64,000 nucleotides of DNA from Helicobacter aurati (GCF_003364265.1 NZ_NXLW01000006.1:1-64000), one strand, 5' to 3'. Positions 54,029 to 63,952 are shown, numbered from the stretch's first letter. Notes: generated from the letters alone by a model not told the origin. Numbers and translations: made by a program.

Positions 54029-54766
54029 TTATTTAATATCTCTTTCATAAGATAGCAATTCTTGGGTCACGGTATGTTTAGGGGCAGCAAAGATTTCTCT
54101 TACATTTCCTTCCTCAACGATTTCACCATTACTCATAATGTACACCCTGTTGCATATTTGTCGCACAACTTCAATTTGATGTGTAATAAGAACGATAGTT
54201 AAATTAAGTTTTTGCTGAATATCAGCCAACAAATTGAGAATGGATTTTGTGGTTTTTGTGTCTAATGCGCTTGTTGCCTCATCGCATAAAAGAATTTGGG
54301 GGTAATTCGCTAGAGCTCTTGCTATTGCAACACGTTGTTTTTGCCCACCGCTTAATTGTTCGGGATAAACATTGGCTTTGTCGCTTAATCCTACTAATTC
54401 TAAAAGTTCTTTTACTCTCACTGTAATGTTTTGCTTTTTCCATCCTGCAATTTCTAAGGCAAAGGCAACATTGTTAAAGACATTCCGAGAAGAGAGGAGA
54501 TTGAAGTGCTGAAAAATCATACCAATTTTTTGCCGTATTTTTTGTAAATCACGTTCTTTAAGGCTTGTAATGTTTATTCCCTCGATGTAAACACTTCCAG
54601 TACTGGGAGATTCTAAATGATTTATTAGTCGAATAAGCGTGGACTTCCCTGCTCCTGAATAACCTATTATTCCTATAATATCTCCTTTAGATACCGACAA
54701 ATTGAGAAGTTTTATAGCATGGAATCCGTTGGGGTAAATTTTTGTAATATTGTGCAGACGTATCAT
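54029..54766 (-). CDS. metN: ABC transporter ATPase, MetN-like, without C-terminal domain
   Basis: The 245-residue ATPase has Walker A '[13 protein letters not shown]' (~36-48), Q-loop '[11 protein letters not shown]', signature '[15 protein letters not shown]' and Walker B '[12 protein letters not shown]', then 'LITHQ'. The 'Q-H-F-N-L-L' and 'DEATSALD' wording is that of methionine importer MetN. Typical MetN is ~330-345 residues with a C-terminal regulatory NIL/ACT-like domain; that domain is absent and no remnant is visible. No permease or binding-protein gene is adjacent. Confidence 0.72.
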   Translation of the reverse strand: MIRLHNITKIYPNGFHAIKLLNLSVSKGDIIGIIGYSGAGKSTLIRLINHLESPSTGSVYIEGINITSLKERDLQKIRQKIGMIFQHFNLLSSRNVFNNVAFALEIAGWKKQNITVRVKELLELVGLSDKANVYPEQLSGGQKQRVAIARALANYPQILLCDEATSALDTKTTKSILNLLADIQQKLNLTIVLITHQIEVVRQICNRVYIMSNGEIVEEGNVREIFAAPKHTVTQELLSYERDIK

Positions 54767-54898
54767 TGTTGCCTTTCATTAATGAGTTTTGCCACAGCAA
54801 AAGAAGTTAACAGATAATGATAAATTTCTATTAAGCATACAATATCTTGAGACAAGAATTTGCAGTATGCGTGTTGTTCGAGAGGCGTTCTATTAGAG

Positions 54899-55915
54899 TC
54901 AATATATTGTACTTCGCAGTCCTATGCCCACTCTGTGTGATATTATATTGTATTCATAGAGGCTATCGCCATACCCATAAAAGTATTGTCCATATAATGA
55001 AATAAATCGGTTGAATCTAAAGGCGTATCCCAAACGTATTGAGCCATGATATTTGCTGTAATCGGAAATGATAGGAGAAGCATGCAATTCAACGAAGTGT
55101 CGGTTGTATTTGTAATAAAGTCTAAGATTTGCATACCCCATAAACTCTGCTAAGTTAGGGTTATCTCTTCTTTTGTCTATATACGGCCATGCACTAATAT
55201 GTACACCAAAGTTATGAAATTCCCAAATCGCTTCAAATAAGATTCTGTTGCCAGCACTTCTAGATCGACATTCACTCGGTGTGGGGTCGTCAAAATCATT
55301 TCTAACGCATTCTTCTCCGCCAATCCCGTTGCTATAATGTATCATTCCCAAACGCAATTCCTTGAGTGTTCCACCCAAGAAGTTCCAATTGGCAGGATAG
55401 GAATAAAACAGGCTAGGTTTATAATCCGTATCTCGTATTGGATTTGAATAACGAAAATTAAATTGTTGAAACCACATGGTTTGTGTATAAGCAAAGAATA
55501 ATGTCCCCTTGCTCCAAAATGCAGCTCTCCATAAGGGTACTTTTGCACTTAATTGAAATTTAAGTTCACCTCGAATGTTATTTCCGTAGATTCCATGTGG
55601 GGGAAGGCTGTAATAGTAGAGAAAATACATTCCTTCATGTTCTAAAAGTTTCATATAATATTCATAAGATTTTTCTGCCTGCCTCGATCGTTCTTTGTAT
55701 GCTTCTTTATCAAAAAAATGCCTCTTTGCATTAGACCAAAAATTTGACTGTTTCTTGGAATTGTCCTTTTCTTCATCCATAAGAGATTCGTCCTCTAAAA
55801 TCGCATTCTTGATTGTTAAAAGTTCTTCAGCATGAACAATGTCTATATAGAAAGAAAAAGTTAAAGTCAAGAGAATGCTTTTTACTATGAATTTATTGTG
55901 CGATTTTTGCAACAT
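54899..55915 (-). CDS. pldA: Outer membrane phospholipase A1
   Basis: The 338-residue beta-barrel enzyme has an N-terminal signal peptide (to ~29). The catalytic site is intact: 'GMIHYSNGIGGEE' supplies His and Ser of the H-x-S-N-G motif, and 'SRSAGNRILFEA' supplies the Asn. A tyrosine-rich barrel follows, ending 'IGLRSTIY'. It hydrolyses membrane phospholipids; in H. pylori PldA aids acid survival and colonisation. The gene reads in frame throughout, with no long homopolymer. Confidence 0.92.
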   Translation of the reverse strand: MLQKSHNKFIVKSILLTLTFSFYIDIVHAEELLTIKNAILEDESLMDEEKDNSKKQSNFWSNAKRHFFDKEAYKERSRQAEKSYEYYMKLLEHEGMYFLYYYSLPPHGIYGNNIRGELKFQLSAKVPLWRAAFWSKGTLFFAYTQTMWFQQFNFRYSNPIRDTDYKPSLFYSYPANWNFLGGTLKELRLGMIHYSNGIGGEECVRNDFDDPTPSECRSRSAGNRILFEAIWEFHNFGVHISAWPYIDKRRDNPNLAEFMGYANLRLYYKYNRHFVELHASPIISDYSKYHGSIRLGYAFRFNRFISLYGQYFYGYGDSLYEYNIISHRVGIGLRSTIY

Positions 55916-56198
55916 GATATAGAACCTTAGAGCTTCAAATTTTAGGATGGATTTTAGAAAAGTGGATTCTACTAAAAAATAGCATAAATAACTTAAATGC
56001 CTCTCTAATCCGAGGGTTATCTTATATTTATAAGCAATAAATAAGCTATGGATTTATTTTTAGTTATTGATAATGTTATTTTATTGATATTTATATTCTT
56101 TTGTAGAGTTAGCAACTTTAATTAAGCTATTACTAATAAATCAAATATTATAATTAATACATGCTTTAGATTAAGGTTTAGCTAAATAAGGAGAGAAC

Positions 56199-57665
56199 AT
56201 GCAGGATGGCATTAAGCAGTATGACTACTTGCTTGCAAAGTTATTTTTATTGGTTTGCATAGCCACAGGATTTGTGGGCATGTTAATTGGTGTTGTGTTG
56301 GCATTTCAATTGGCAAATCCAGATTTAAATTATATAGCGGGAGAATACTCTATCTTTGGAAGACTAAGACCGCTGCATACAAATGTAATAATTTATGGTT
56401 TCACCCTTAGTGGTATATGGGCTGGTTGGTATTATTTTGGGCAAAGAGTTCTTAAAATTACTTACCATGATCATCCGTTTCTTAGACTAGCGGGGATACT
56501 GCATTTTATTGTCTATTTGGTGGTTTTAGTTTTGGCTTTATACACTTTATTCAATGGTATTACACGTTCTAAAGAGTATGCAGAATTACCGTGGATAGTT
56601 AATATACTCGTAGTTATTGCTTGGGTATTATGGGGAACGAGTTTATTTGGTTCTATGGCTGTTCGTAAGGAAAAAGTGATTTATATTTCTTTGTGGTATT
56701 TTATTGCTACTTTTACTGCCATTTCCGTTTTATATATATTTAATCATCTTTCTGTTCCTACTTATATAGTTTCAGGTGGAATTGGCAGTATCTGGTATAG
56801 TATTTCTATGTATGCAGGTACTAATGATGCATTGATACAATGGTGGTGGGGGCATAATGCTGTTGCTTTTGTTTTTACGTCGGGTATTATTGCTCTGATT
56901 TATTATTTCTTGCCTAAAGAATCTGGGCAGCCCGTGTTCTCATATAAATTAACTTTATTTTCTTTTTGGAGTTTGATGTTTGTTTATATCTGGGCAGGAG
57001 GACATCACCTCATTTATTCTACGGTTCCAGATTGGGTGCAAAGCTTGGGTTCTGTATTTTCTGTTGTGCTTATCTTGCCATCATGGGGTACAGCAATTAA
57101 TATGTTGCTTACAATGAGAGGTCAGTGGCATCTTTTAAAAGAGTCGCCTTTGATTAAATTTTTGGTGTTGGCATCTACTTGGTATATGCTCGCCACATTA
57201 GAAGGTCCGATTCAATCGATTAAGTCCGTTAATGCTTTAGCTCACTTTACTGATTGGATTATAGGGCATGTTCATGATGCTGCATTAGGATGGGTAGCTT
57301 TCACTATTATTGCAGCCGTGTATCACATGACACCTAGAATATTTGGAAGAGAAATTTATTCTAAAAAGCTTATTGATGTGCAATTTTGGATTATGACAAT
57401 AGGCATTGTATTTTACTTTTCTAGTATGTGGACGGCAGGTATTGTTCAAGGTATGATGTGGAGAGATATAACCGAACTTGGACAATTGAAATATTCGTTT
57501 ATTGATACAGTTATAAGGTTAAAACCTTTCTTCATATTACGTGGAATCGGAGGTCTGTTATACCTAATAGGCTTTGTTATTTTTATTTACAACATTATCA
57601 TGTCAATTGTATCGGCTAAGGAGCTTGATCGAGAGCCACAATATGCCACTCCTATGGCATCTTAG
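56199..57665 (+). CDS. ccoN: Cytochrome c oxidase cbb3-type, subunit I (CcoN)
   Basis: The 488-residue catalytic haem-copper subunit has 12 or more membrane helices. Haem and copper ligand regions are seen: 'RPLHTNVIIYGF', 'QWWWGHNAVAFVF', 'WAGGHHLIYSTVPDW' and 'THDAALGW'-like 'IGHVHDAALGWVAF'. It reduces O2 at high affinity under microaerobic conditions. It heads a tight operon (ccoN-ccoO-ccoQ-ccoP plus small genes), preceded by a 283-bp AT-rich spacer with no other gene. Confidence 0.97.
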   Translation: MQDGIKQYDYLLAKLFLLVCIATGFVGMLIGVVLAFQLANPDLNYIAGEYSIFGRLRPLHTNVIIYGFTLSGIWAGWYYFGQRVLKITYHDHPFLRLAGILHFIVYLVVLVLALYTLFNGITRSKEYAELPWIVNILVVIAWVLWGTSLFGSMAVRKEKVIYISLWYFIATFTAISVLYIFNHLSVPTYIVSGGIGSIWYSISMYAGTNDALIQWWWGHNAVAFVFTSGIIALIYYFLPKESGQPVFSYKLTLFSFWSLMFVYIWAGGHHLIYSTVPDWVQSLGSVFSVVLILPSWGTAINMLLTMRGQWHLLKESPLIKFLVLASTWYMLATLEGPIQSIKSVNALAHFTDWIIGHVHDAALGWVAFTIIAAVYHMTPRIFGREIYSKKLIDVQFWIMTIGIVFYFSSMWTAGIVQGMMWRDITELGQLKYSFIDTVIRLKPFFILRGIGGLLYLIGFVIFIYNIIMSIVSAKELDREPQYATPMAS

Positions 57666-57679
57666 AAGGGGGAATTTAT

Positions 57680-58378
57680 ATGTTTGCTTGGTTAGAAAAA
57701 AATCCATTTTTCTTTACAATTGCTTTCGTAGTTGTTTTTTCTATTGCCGGTTTAGTCCAGATCATTCCAGATTTTAGAAAATCTTCCCAGCCCTTAGAGG
57801 GGTTACGGCCTTTGACTGTTCTAGAAACGGCTGGAAGACAGGTATATATGAAAGAAGGTTGTTATAACTGCCATTCACAGCTTATTCGCGATTTTAAAAG
57901 TGAAACTATGCGATATGGTATGTATAGTTTAAGTGGCGAATATGCTTATGATAGACCATTCCTTTGGGGCTCTAAAAGAACAGGACCAGATCTTCATAGG
58001 GTGGGAGATAATAGAAGCAGCGATTGGCATGCTAATCATATGTATGAACCTACTTCAGTTGTCCAGGGTTCTATTATGCCAAGATATAGACATCTTTATG
58101 AAAAAGAGGTTGATTTTGAAACTGCCTATGCAGAAGCACTGACACAAAAGAAAGTTTATAATGTTCCTTATGATGTTGACGGCTTAAAAACAAGCGTTAA
58201 GTTGGGTGATATTCATGAGGCAAAAGAGCGGTTTATTAAAGATGCTGCTGAAGTTGTTGAAGATATGAAAAATGAACCTACATCAAAAATATTTGATGGC
58301 GGAAAAGGTAAAATTACTGAAATTGTAGCCTTAATCGCCTATATGAATAGCTTAGGTTCAAGACGTATTGTTAAATAG
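57680..58378 (+). CDS. ccoO: Cytochrome c oxidase cbb3-type, subunit II (CcoO)
   Basis: The 232-residue mono-haem cytochrome c has one N-terminal membrane anchor (~9-30), the haem c motif 'CYNCHSQLIR' near 60, and a Met ligand region around 'SIMPRYRHLYE'. It passes electrons from CcoP to CcoN. It is 14 bp after ccoN with a GGGGG-containing ribosome site. Confidence 0.97.
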   Translation: MFAWLEKNPFFFTIAFVVVFSIAGLVQIIPDFRKSSQPLEGLRPLTVLETAGRQVYMKEGCYNCHSQLIRDFKSETMRYGMYSLSGEYAYDRPFLWGSKRTGPDLHRVGDNRSSDWHANHMYEPTSVVQGSIMPRYRHLYEKEVDFETAYAEALTQKKVYNVPYDVDGLKTSVKLGDIHEAKERFIKDAAEVVEDMKNEPTSKIFDGGKGKITEIVALIAYMNSLGSRRIVK

Positions 58379-58417
58379 CTAAGTTTCAGTTAAAAGTTTT
58401 GAATCTGAGGAAATACT

Positions 58418-58660
58418 ATGAGTCTTGAAATTTATGGGTTTGACCTTATAAGTCTTAATGCAGCCTATTTTTTTTCTATCGTTTTTCTTACTATTTGGCT
58501 ATATTCTTACATTATTTATCTTTATCGTGCTCAAGCAACGGGTAAAGTGGATTATGAAAAATATGGCAAATTAGCACTTGACGATTCTTTAGACAGTAAA
58601 CCTATTGAATCAATTCAAAATAATACAATTAAAGGAGATGATAATGGATTGGTTAGATGA
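58418..58660 (+). CDS. ccoQ: cbb3 oxidase small subunit CcoQ
   Basis: The 80-residue product has a single membrane helix (~16-35) followed by 'YLYRAQATGKVDYEKYGKLA', the typical CcoQ layout. CcoQ stabilises the cbb3 complex. It starts 39 bp after ccoO behind GAGGAAA. Its last codons overlap the start of ccoP by 17 bp. Confidence 0.9.
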   Translation: MSLEIYGFDLISLNAAYFFSIVFLTIWLYSYIIYLYRAQATGKVDYEKYGKLALDDSLDSKPIESIQNNTIKGDDNGLVR

Positions 58661-59525
58661 CCATATTAATCTTATTGGCTTGATTGGAGCGGTGATTATC
58701 CTACTCTTAACCATTGCTGTTGGTTGGTTCTATATAAAAAAGATGAAAACAGAAACCAATGACGGTGTTTTGACTGGACATGATTGGGATGGTATTCGCG
58801 AATTTAGTAACGACGTTCCGGTTGGTTATTTGTTTGCATTATTTGGGGTGTCGCTTTGGGCTATATGGTATATCCTTTTTGGTTATCCTCTTAACTCCTA
58901 CTCTCAAATTGGAGAGTATAATGAAGAATCTCAAGCATATAGTAAGAGATTTGATTCTCTTTATGCCAATTTAGATTCTGAAAAGCTTAAATTAATGGGA
59001 GAACAGCTATTCCTTGTGCAATGTGCACAATGCCATGGGATTACTGCGGAAGGAATTGATGGAAAAGCACAAAATCTTACTCATTGGGGTAAGCTTGATG
59101 GAATTATGGACACTATTAGACATGGTAGTATGGGATTAAAAAATGATGAGGGTGAGGAATATGGAGCAATGCCCGAAGGCTTACTTACTGAGGAAAAAGA
59201 TATACAAGCAGTAGCCCATTATATTATGAGTGAAATTGTGGGTGATACCAACAATACCTATGATGAAGAGTTAGTAAAATATGGTAAAGAGATTTATCAT
59301 GGTGAAGGTACTTGTTTTAGCTGTCATGGAGATAATGGTGAAGGTATGGAGGGTGTAGCGCCTTCCCTACAAAATTATGGCAAAACAGAGTTCTTAGCAA
59401 ATGTACTTAAATATGGGAAAAAAGGAAACATAGGATTTATGCCGTCTTTTGAATATTTAGGACTTAGCAACAAAGAAGTTGAAGCATTACAATCTTTTAT
59501 TGCTTCTCGACACAAAATTCAATAA
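58644..59525 (+). CDS. ccoP: Cytochrome c oxidase cbb3-type, subunit III (CcoP), dihaem
   Basis: The 293-residue product has two N-terminal membrane helices (~10-30 and ~60-80) and two haem c sites, 'CAQCHG' (~130) and 'CFSCHG' (~230). It accepts electrons from soluble cytochrome c. I chose the ATG at 58644, seven bases after AAAGGAG; 13 extra residues upstream lack a ribosome site. It overlaps ccoQ. Confidence 0.96.
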   Translation: MDWLDDHINLIGLIGAVIILLLTIAVGWFYIKKMKTETNDGVLTGHDWDGIREFSNDVPVGYLFALFGVSLWAIWYILFGYPLNSYSQIGEYNEESQAYSKRFDSLYANLDSEKLKLMGEQLFLVQCAQCHGITAEGIDGKAQNLTHWGKLDGIMDTIRHGSMGLKNDEGEEYGAMPEGLLTEEKDIQAVAHYIMSEIVGDTNNTYDEELVKYGKEIYHGEGTCFSCHGDNGEGMEGVAPSLQNYGKTEFLANVLKYGKKGNIGFMPSFEYLGLSNKEVEALQSFIASRHKIQ

Positions 59526-59537
59526 TGAGGAGCAAAA

Positions 59538-59741
59538 ATGCAGGCAATTATTAATATTTTAAACAGTTTAGTAGGCTTTATATTGGCAGTTCTGATCGTA
59601 GTATTGGCAGCAGTTATAGTTGGCTATAATGCTATACGCGTTCAACAATCTACTGCCACTACTTTTTATACTATTGATACACAGAGTTTGAAAAAGAAAG
59701 ATGGTAATAACCATAAGGCATTTCAAACTGTTCAAGAATAA
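59538..59741 (+). CDS. Small cbb3-operon membrane protein (DUF4006-like)
   Basis: The 67-residue protein has one membrane helix (~10-32) and a polar tail with 'ATTFYTIDTQSLKKKDG'. Placement directly after ccoP and size suggest the DUF4006 protein found in epsilonproteobacterial cco operons. GAGGAG precedes the start. Function is unknown, presumably oxidase assembly or stability. Confidence 0.7.
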   Translation: MQAIINILNSLVGFILAVLIVVLAAVIVGYNAIRVQQSTATTFYTIDTQSLKKKDGNNHKAFQTVQE

Positions 59742-59752
59742 AGGAGATTTAT

Positions 59753-59860
59753 ATGAAATTTACACCGTTTGAGAAATTAGTAGCTTGGACTCTTGTAGGC
59801 TTTGCAGTTTTAACTATTGCATTAACACTTTCTCCTTATCAATATCTTCATGCCGTATAA
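59753..59860 (+). CDS. 35-residue membrane peptide in the cbb3 operon
   Basis: A short ORF with a strong AAGGAG ribosome site six bases before ATG. It starts 'MKFTPFEKLVAW', has one membrane helix rich in Leu, Ala and Thr, and ends 'SPYQYLHAV'. It lies 11 bp after the DUF4006-like gene and 17 bp before the next gene. The ribosome site, spacing and composition argue that it is real. It may be a miniature oxidase subunit, which is inference. Confidence 0.7.
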   Translation: MKFTPFEKLVAWTLVGFAVLTIALTLSPYQYLHAV

Positions 59861-59877
59861 AGATAAAGCCCATAGTT

Positions 59878-60552
59878 ATGAAGGGTATTTTGCAATTATT
59901 TAGCTTGTGTATTCTAAGTGTTGTATGCCACAACCTATCTGTTGCAAATGAATTATCACAAGAGACATGTTGTAATAATTATTTTGTGGATGAGGCTAAT
60001 ATATTTTCTGATCTTGCAAAAAGTTCCGTTATGAAAGTATCTAGTTTGATATATAAAAATACAGGGTTTAAATTATTCGTTCATGTTCTTAAAGAAACAC
60101 CGATTATGACGAAAGTTACTGATAAGAATCGCTTATTAAGTTATCAAGACAAGTTTAAATTGCGACGTGATTATGAAAATAACTTTTTATCTGGAATACA
60201 GGGTAATTATGCGGTTCTCTTTCTCTTTTATGACGATCATCATATTACGTTAAAAAGTAATGTTGATTTTTTGGATACATCTTATTTGCTTAATGAATAT
60301 GCATACCCCTATTTACCTGCGGTGAGTACTTCTTCAAACGAATATAGAGAAGGGGTTAACACAGGGGTATCAAATGTATATTTAGCAATTGCCCACGAAA
60401 TAGCTTCGCACTATAAGATGGATTTGAATATTCCACAACCAATGCAAAAACCGAGTGGTGGGGTACGTTCTATAATCTATATTATGCTGTTTTCTCTTAT
60501 TAGTTTGTTTTTGCTTGTGTATTTTGGATTTCTTAGTAAACACAAGGAATAA
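59878..60552 (+). CDS. TPM-domain-like exported protein in the cbb3 operon
   Basis: The 224-residue product has a signal peptide (~1-24), a periplasmic domain beginning 'YFVDEANIFSDLAKSSV' as in TPM (Psb32/YgcG) domains, and a C-terminal membrane helix (~193-215). It corresponds in position to the hypothetical gene following ccoP in H. pylori. I chose ATG 59878; upstream in-frame codons would run through the 35-residue gene. TPM domains help repair or assemble membrane complexes in other systems. Confidence 0.65.
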   Translation: MKGILQLFSLCILSVVCHNLSVANELSQETCCNNYFVDEANIFSDLAKSSVMKVSSLIYKNTGFKLFVHVLKETPIMTKVTDKNRLLSYQDKFKLRRDYENNFLSGIQGNYAVLFLFYDDHHITLKSNVDFLDTSYLLNEYAYPYLPAVSTSSNEYREGVNTGVSNVYLAIAHEIASHYKMDLNIPQPMQKPSGGVRSIIYIMLFSLISLFLLVYFGFLSKHKE

Positions 60553-60553
60553 T

Positions 60554-61189
60554 ATGTCTAATAGACGTACTTTTTGGCCATTGGGTATTTTGTTTATTAT
60601 TCTTTTGGGAATTATATTAATTGTAGTATCCGTACGCATTTCTTCAATTCAAAGCATTGCACCAGATTCTGCTTTTAGCCAAAAAAAACTATTTGTTGAT
60701 ACAAATATCAATGAACTTATGAATATACAAAATCGTTTTGAGACATTTTATATTCCCTATCTTGGTATTAATAAACACCCAAATAGAGAAAGTATTTATA
60801 AGATACAGAATCCTTATTATGTAAAACCCCCTGCACCCAAAACAGAGCCACAAGAGCATATTAAATTAAAACCTGAAGACAATATGTTATTTTTGGTTTT
60901 TGCTGGACAGGCAACAAATAATAGAGATGGACAATATCCTTTAATAAAGTTTGCAGAATTAGAATTTGTACGTTTAAATATGGAGAGCAAAGAGGTTGAG
61001 TCATTTAAAGTTCCGTTACATGAATATAGAGATGAAAAAATAGAAAATAACGATGTTGTATTTGAATCAGAATCTTTCTCTTTACCGCTAAAAGGATTCT
61101 ATCAAGCGAGATTTAGTATTCACGTGCAATTTCATGGAGATACTAATACACAGAAAGTATTTTTCTATCACTGGGTATTTAATACTTAA
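60554..61189 (+). CDS. Membrane-anchored protein of the cbb3 operon (FixH-like?)
   Basis: The 211-residue product has an N-terminal membrane helix (~10-32) and a periplasmic beta-rich domain with 'NMLFLVFAGQATNNRDGQYP' and 'LKGFYQARFSIHVQFHGD'. It starts 1 bp after the previous stop behind AAGGAAT. In many cco operons this place holds FixH, which has the same topology and is needed for oxidase assembly; sequence resemblance is weak. An upstream ATG at 60515 lies inside the previous gene and is not used. Confidence 0.6.
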   Translation: MSNRRTFWPLGILFIILLGIILIVVSVRISSIQSIAPDSAFSQKKLFVDTNINELMNIQNRFETFYIPYLGINKHPNRESIYKIQNPYYVKPPAPKTEPQEHIKLKPEDNMLFLVFAGQATNNRDGQYPLIKFAELEFVRLNMESKEVESFKVPLHEYRDEKIENNDVVFESESFSLPLKGFYQARFSIHVQFHGDTNTQKVFFYHWVFNT

Positions 61190-61537
61190 TGATGCTAAAA
61201 TTATAGTTTAAATCATAAATTATAATTTTAAGCTCATTAGTTTTGATAATTTAGTAAGTGTTGATATTTAATAAGTCCCGTAAGGTCGTTACTTGAATAT
61301 AGTTAGCAAGAACTTGTTATTTTTTATGATTATGTACGGCATGAATAGTGGAGTTGATTCTTGTGAAAAATGGAAATTAAGCCAGTCAATATAAATTATA
61401 TTGTCCTCAAAGCATTGCATTACCCAACTTGTTTTGTTTAATGTGCTTTTGTGGTTTTTGTTTTGGAAAGGATTATATACATTAATCAGAATATTTTACT
61501 TTTAGTTTTGTGTTGTATAAGAATTTGTAGAATGTGA
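61190..61537. other. Gene-free spacer between the cbb3 operon and ung
   Basis: This 348-bp AT-rich spacer separates convergent genes. It holds the hairpin at 61196-61230; otherwise I see no RNA gene and only ORFs of about 20 codons without ribosome sites. Confidence 0.55.
61196..61230. terminator. AT-rich hairpin downstream of the cbb3 operon
   Basis: TAAAATTATA and TATAATTTTA are perfect 10-bp inverted arms with a 15-base loop, starting 7 bp after the last stop of the operon. All stem pairs are A-T, so stability is low; a terminator role is likely from position. Confidence 0.45.
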
Positions 61538-62230
61538 TTATAGTGACCAATCAATAGGTTCTTTGCCACGTCTTACTAGTTCTTCGTTTGCGCGTTTGAA
61601 TACATTACTTCCTATAAACCCTCGCGATAGTGGACTAGGGTGAGGAGCAGCAATAACAATATGCTTGTTGCTATCAATCAGATTGCTTTTGCTTTTAGCA
61701 AAATTTCCCCATAGCATAAAAACAATCCCCTCAAGCATTTTTGAGATTCTGGCTATCACAGAATCGCTAAAATATTGCCAACCGAAATCCTTATGCGACC
61801 CCGCCTTTCCTTTCTCCACTGTGAATATTGTATTTAAAAGCAATATTCCTCGTTTTGCCCAGATAGTTAAATCGCCATGATTTGGCATTACAATATTCAA
61901 ACTTTGAGAGATCTCTTTATAAATATTTTTGAGACTTGGCGGAATTGGCACTTGTCTTGGTACACTAAAACTTAATCCCATAGCTTGTGGAATCTCTTGT
62001 CCATTTGACTGAAAACTTCCATGATAGGGATCTTGTCCCAATATGACAACACGCACTGTGGCAATTGGAGTTAGGTTAAAAGCATTAAAAATTAATTCTC
62101 TTGGAGGAAAGATAGTCTGGTTCTGTGCTTGCGCCTGCTTGTAACATTTAATGATATTCGCGAAATAGGGCTTCGAGAATTCTTCACTTAGAAATTCACA
62201 CCAATCTTTATTGAGCGTTTTTGGATACAA
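61538..62230 (-). CDS. ung: Uracil-DNA glycosylase
   Basis: The 230-residue family 1 enzyme has the water-activating motif 'ILGQDPYHGSFQSNGQ' near 62-77, 'LLNTIFTVEKGKAGSH' and the minor-groove loop 'AAPHPSPLSRGFIGSN' near 193-208. It removes uracil from DNA. The start codon is TTG (62228-62230), with AAGGA five bases before. It is monocistronic, with gatB about 90 bp upstream. Confidence 0.95.
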   Translation of the reverse strand: MYPKTLNKDWCEFLSEEFSKPYFANIIKCYKQAQAQNQTIFPPRELIFNAFNLTPIATVRVVILGQDPYHGSFQSNGQEIPQAMGLSFSVPRQVPIPPSLKNIYKEISQSLNIVMPNHGDLTIWAKRGILLLNTIFTVEKGKAGSHKDFGWQYFSDSVIARISKMLEGIVFMLWGNFAKSKSNLIDSNKHIVIAAPHPSPLSRGFIGSNVFKRANEELVRRGKEPIDWSL

Positions 62231-62322
62231 GCTTTTCCTTCATTGTGCGTAATCAGATTATTGTAGCGATTCTTTATAAATTGAAACATTTGTGGATATA
62301 AGATAAAGAATACAATATTGGT

Positions 62323-63750
62323 TTATTGTAATTTTTTTCTTAGAAGCTCATTTACCCTTGAAGGATTTGCGCCTTTGCTTTGTTTCATAACTTGCCCAAT
62401 GAAAAATCCCAGCATTTTTTCTTTTCCAGCTTTATATTCTAATACTTTATCTGCATTTTTACTAAGAAGTTCATCAATAATTTTATGTATCGCATTATCA
62501 TCATTAATTTGTTCTAATTTGAGTTCCTGAATTAAGGAGTCTATGTTGCCGCCTTTATTTTGTATTAAGTTATCAAGTAAGATTTTTGCTCCAGCACCAC
62601 TGATTTTTTGTTCTTGTAGTCGTAGCAGCAACATGTAAAAACTTTCTTGTGTGATTCCACAAGTGGCAATTGTATTTCCATTTTTCAGCCTGCCTTGTAG
62701 CTCTACTGTTAGCCAAGAGCATGCAAGTTTTGGTTGAATAGAGCGTTCAACAAGAAATTCAAAATACTTTACTAAATCTATATCTTGTGTAATTACTCTT
62801 GCATCACTTTCTTTAATGCTTAATTCTTCTACGTATCTCTTGATTTTTTTGTCTGGCAGTTCAGGAATGTTTTTTCCTTCATCAAGCAGAATGGAATCTA
62901 TGAATATAGGCAATAAATCTGGATCATTGAAATATCGATAATCGGCACTCTCCTCTTTTCCTCGCATAGATTTTGTAATACCCTTTTGTGTATCAAATAA
63001 TCTTGTTTCTTGTACAACCTCTTGACTATAAGTATTGGCTTCAAAGGCATTACATTGTCGTTGAATCTCGTAATCTATTGCTTTTTGAATAAATTTAAAG
63101 CTATTAAGATTTTTGATTTCTACGCGCGTGAAGAATTTTGTTTCACCTTTTGGTCGAATAGAAACATTGGCATCGCATCTGAAACTTCCTTCCTGCATGT
63201 TTGCGTCGCTAATTTCTAAGAATTTGACAATAGAGTGCAGCTTTTTTAAGTAGATAACTGCTTCGTTACTGCTGCGCATGTCGGGTTCGCTTACAATCTC
63301 TAAAAGCGGCACGCAGGCGCGATTTAAGTCTACTTTAGAAATATTGCCATCGTGGATATTCTTTCCTGCATCTTCCTCTAAGTGGGCTCGTGTTATTCCA
63401 ATAGTTTTTGTAACACCATTAATTTCAATGTCAAGATGCCCCTTGCCTACAATTGGAATCTCAAATTGACTAATTTGATACGCTTTAGGTAAATCTGGAT
63501 AAAAGTAATTTTTTCGTGCAAATAAAGAGTTTTGGTTAATGGTGGCATTAATGGCTGTGCCAAAGGAGATGGCTTTTTTGAGTGCTTCTCGATTGAGTAC
63601 AGGCAATGCCCCTGGTAATCCTAAACACACTGGGCAGACGTTGGTATTAGGAATGTCTCCAAAGTTAGTTACACAAGTGCAAAAAATCTTAGTTTTTGTG
63701 TTTAACTGTACGTGTACTTCTAACCCAATAATTGCTTCAAAACCGCTCAT
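62323..63750 (-). CDS. gatB: Aspartyl/glutamyl-tRNA amidotransferase subunit B
   Basis: The 475-residue product has '[17 protein letters not shown]' at the N-terminus, zinc-site cysteines in 'FCTCVTNFG' and '[11 protein letters not shown]', '[13 protein letters not shown]', and a C-terminal YqeY/GatB tail ('[14 protein letters not shown]'). With GatA and GatC it converts Glu-tRNA-Gln and Asp-tRNA-Asn to the amidated forms. GGAGAC precedes the ATG. gatA and gatC are not in the window. Confidence 0.97.
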   Translation of the reverse strand: MSGFEAIIGLEVHVQLNTKTKIFCTCVTNFGDIPNTNVCPVCLGLPGALPVLNREALKKAISFGTAINATINQNSLFARKNYFYPDLPKAYQISQFEIPIVGKGHLDIEINGVTKTIGITRAHLEEDAGKNIHDGNISKVDLNRACVPLLEIVSEPDMRSSNEAVIYLKKLHSIVKFLEISDANMQEGSFRCDANVSIRPKGETKFFTRVEIKNLNSFKFIQKAIDYEIQRQCNAFEANTYSQEVVQETRLFDTQKGITKSMRGKEESADYRYFNDPDLLPIFIDSILLDEGKNIPELPDKKIKRYVEELSIKESDARVITQDIDLVKYFEFLVERSIQPKLACSWLTVELQGRLKNGNTIATCGITQESFYMLLLRLQEQKISGAGAKILLDNLIQNKGGNIDSLIQELKLEQINDDNAIHKIIDELLSKNADKVLEYKAGKEKMLGFFIGQVMKQSKGANPSRVNELLRKKLQ

Positions 63751-63931
63751 ATTTGTCTCCAGTTAATTTATGTTTTGTAATTTTAATAGTACGGAGTAAA
63801 TAAAGTTAATTTGCAAGTTTTTGAGAATAAATGGTTTTTTAACGCTTTGAGATTTTGGGTATTTTGCGGAAAGTGCTTGAACATTTTTTAAATGCCTAAC
63901 CAATTTCAACTTGTATTAAGCACAAAGCAGT

Positions 63932-63937
63932 TATAAT
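63932..63937 (+). promoter_or_regulatory. -10 element (TATAAT) of the tRNA gene
   Basis: A perfect TATAAT lies 15 bp before the tRNA start. No clear -35 is visible. Confidence 0.55.
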
Positions 63938-63952
63938 GCGCAAAGAGAAAGA

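Noticed and set aside
61326-61394. 22-codon ORF in the spacer before ung
   Set aside because: No ribosome site and no similarity to the neighbouring small membrane proteins; chance ORF in AT-rich DNA.
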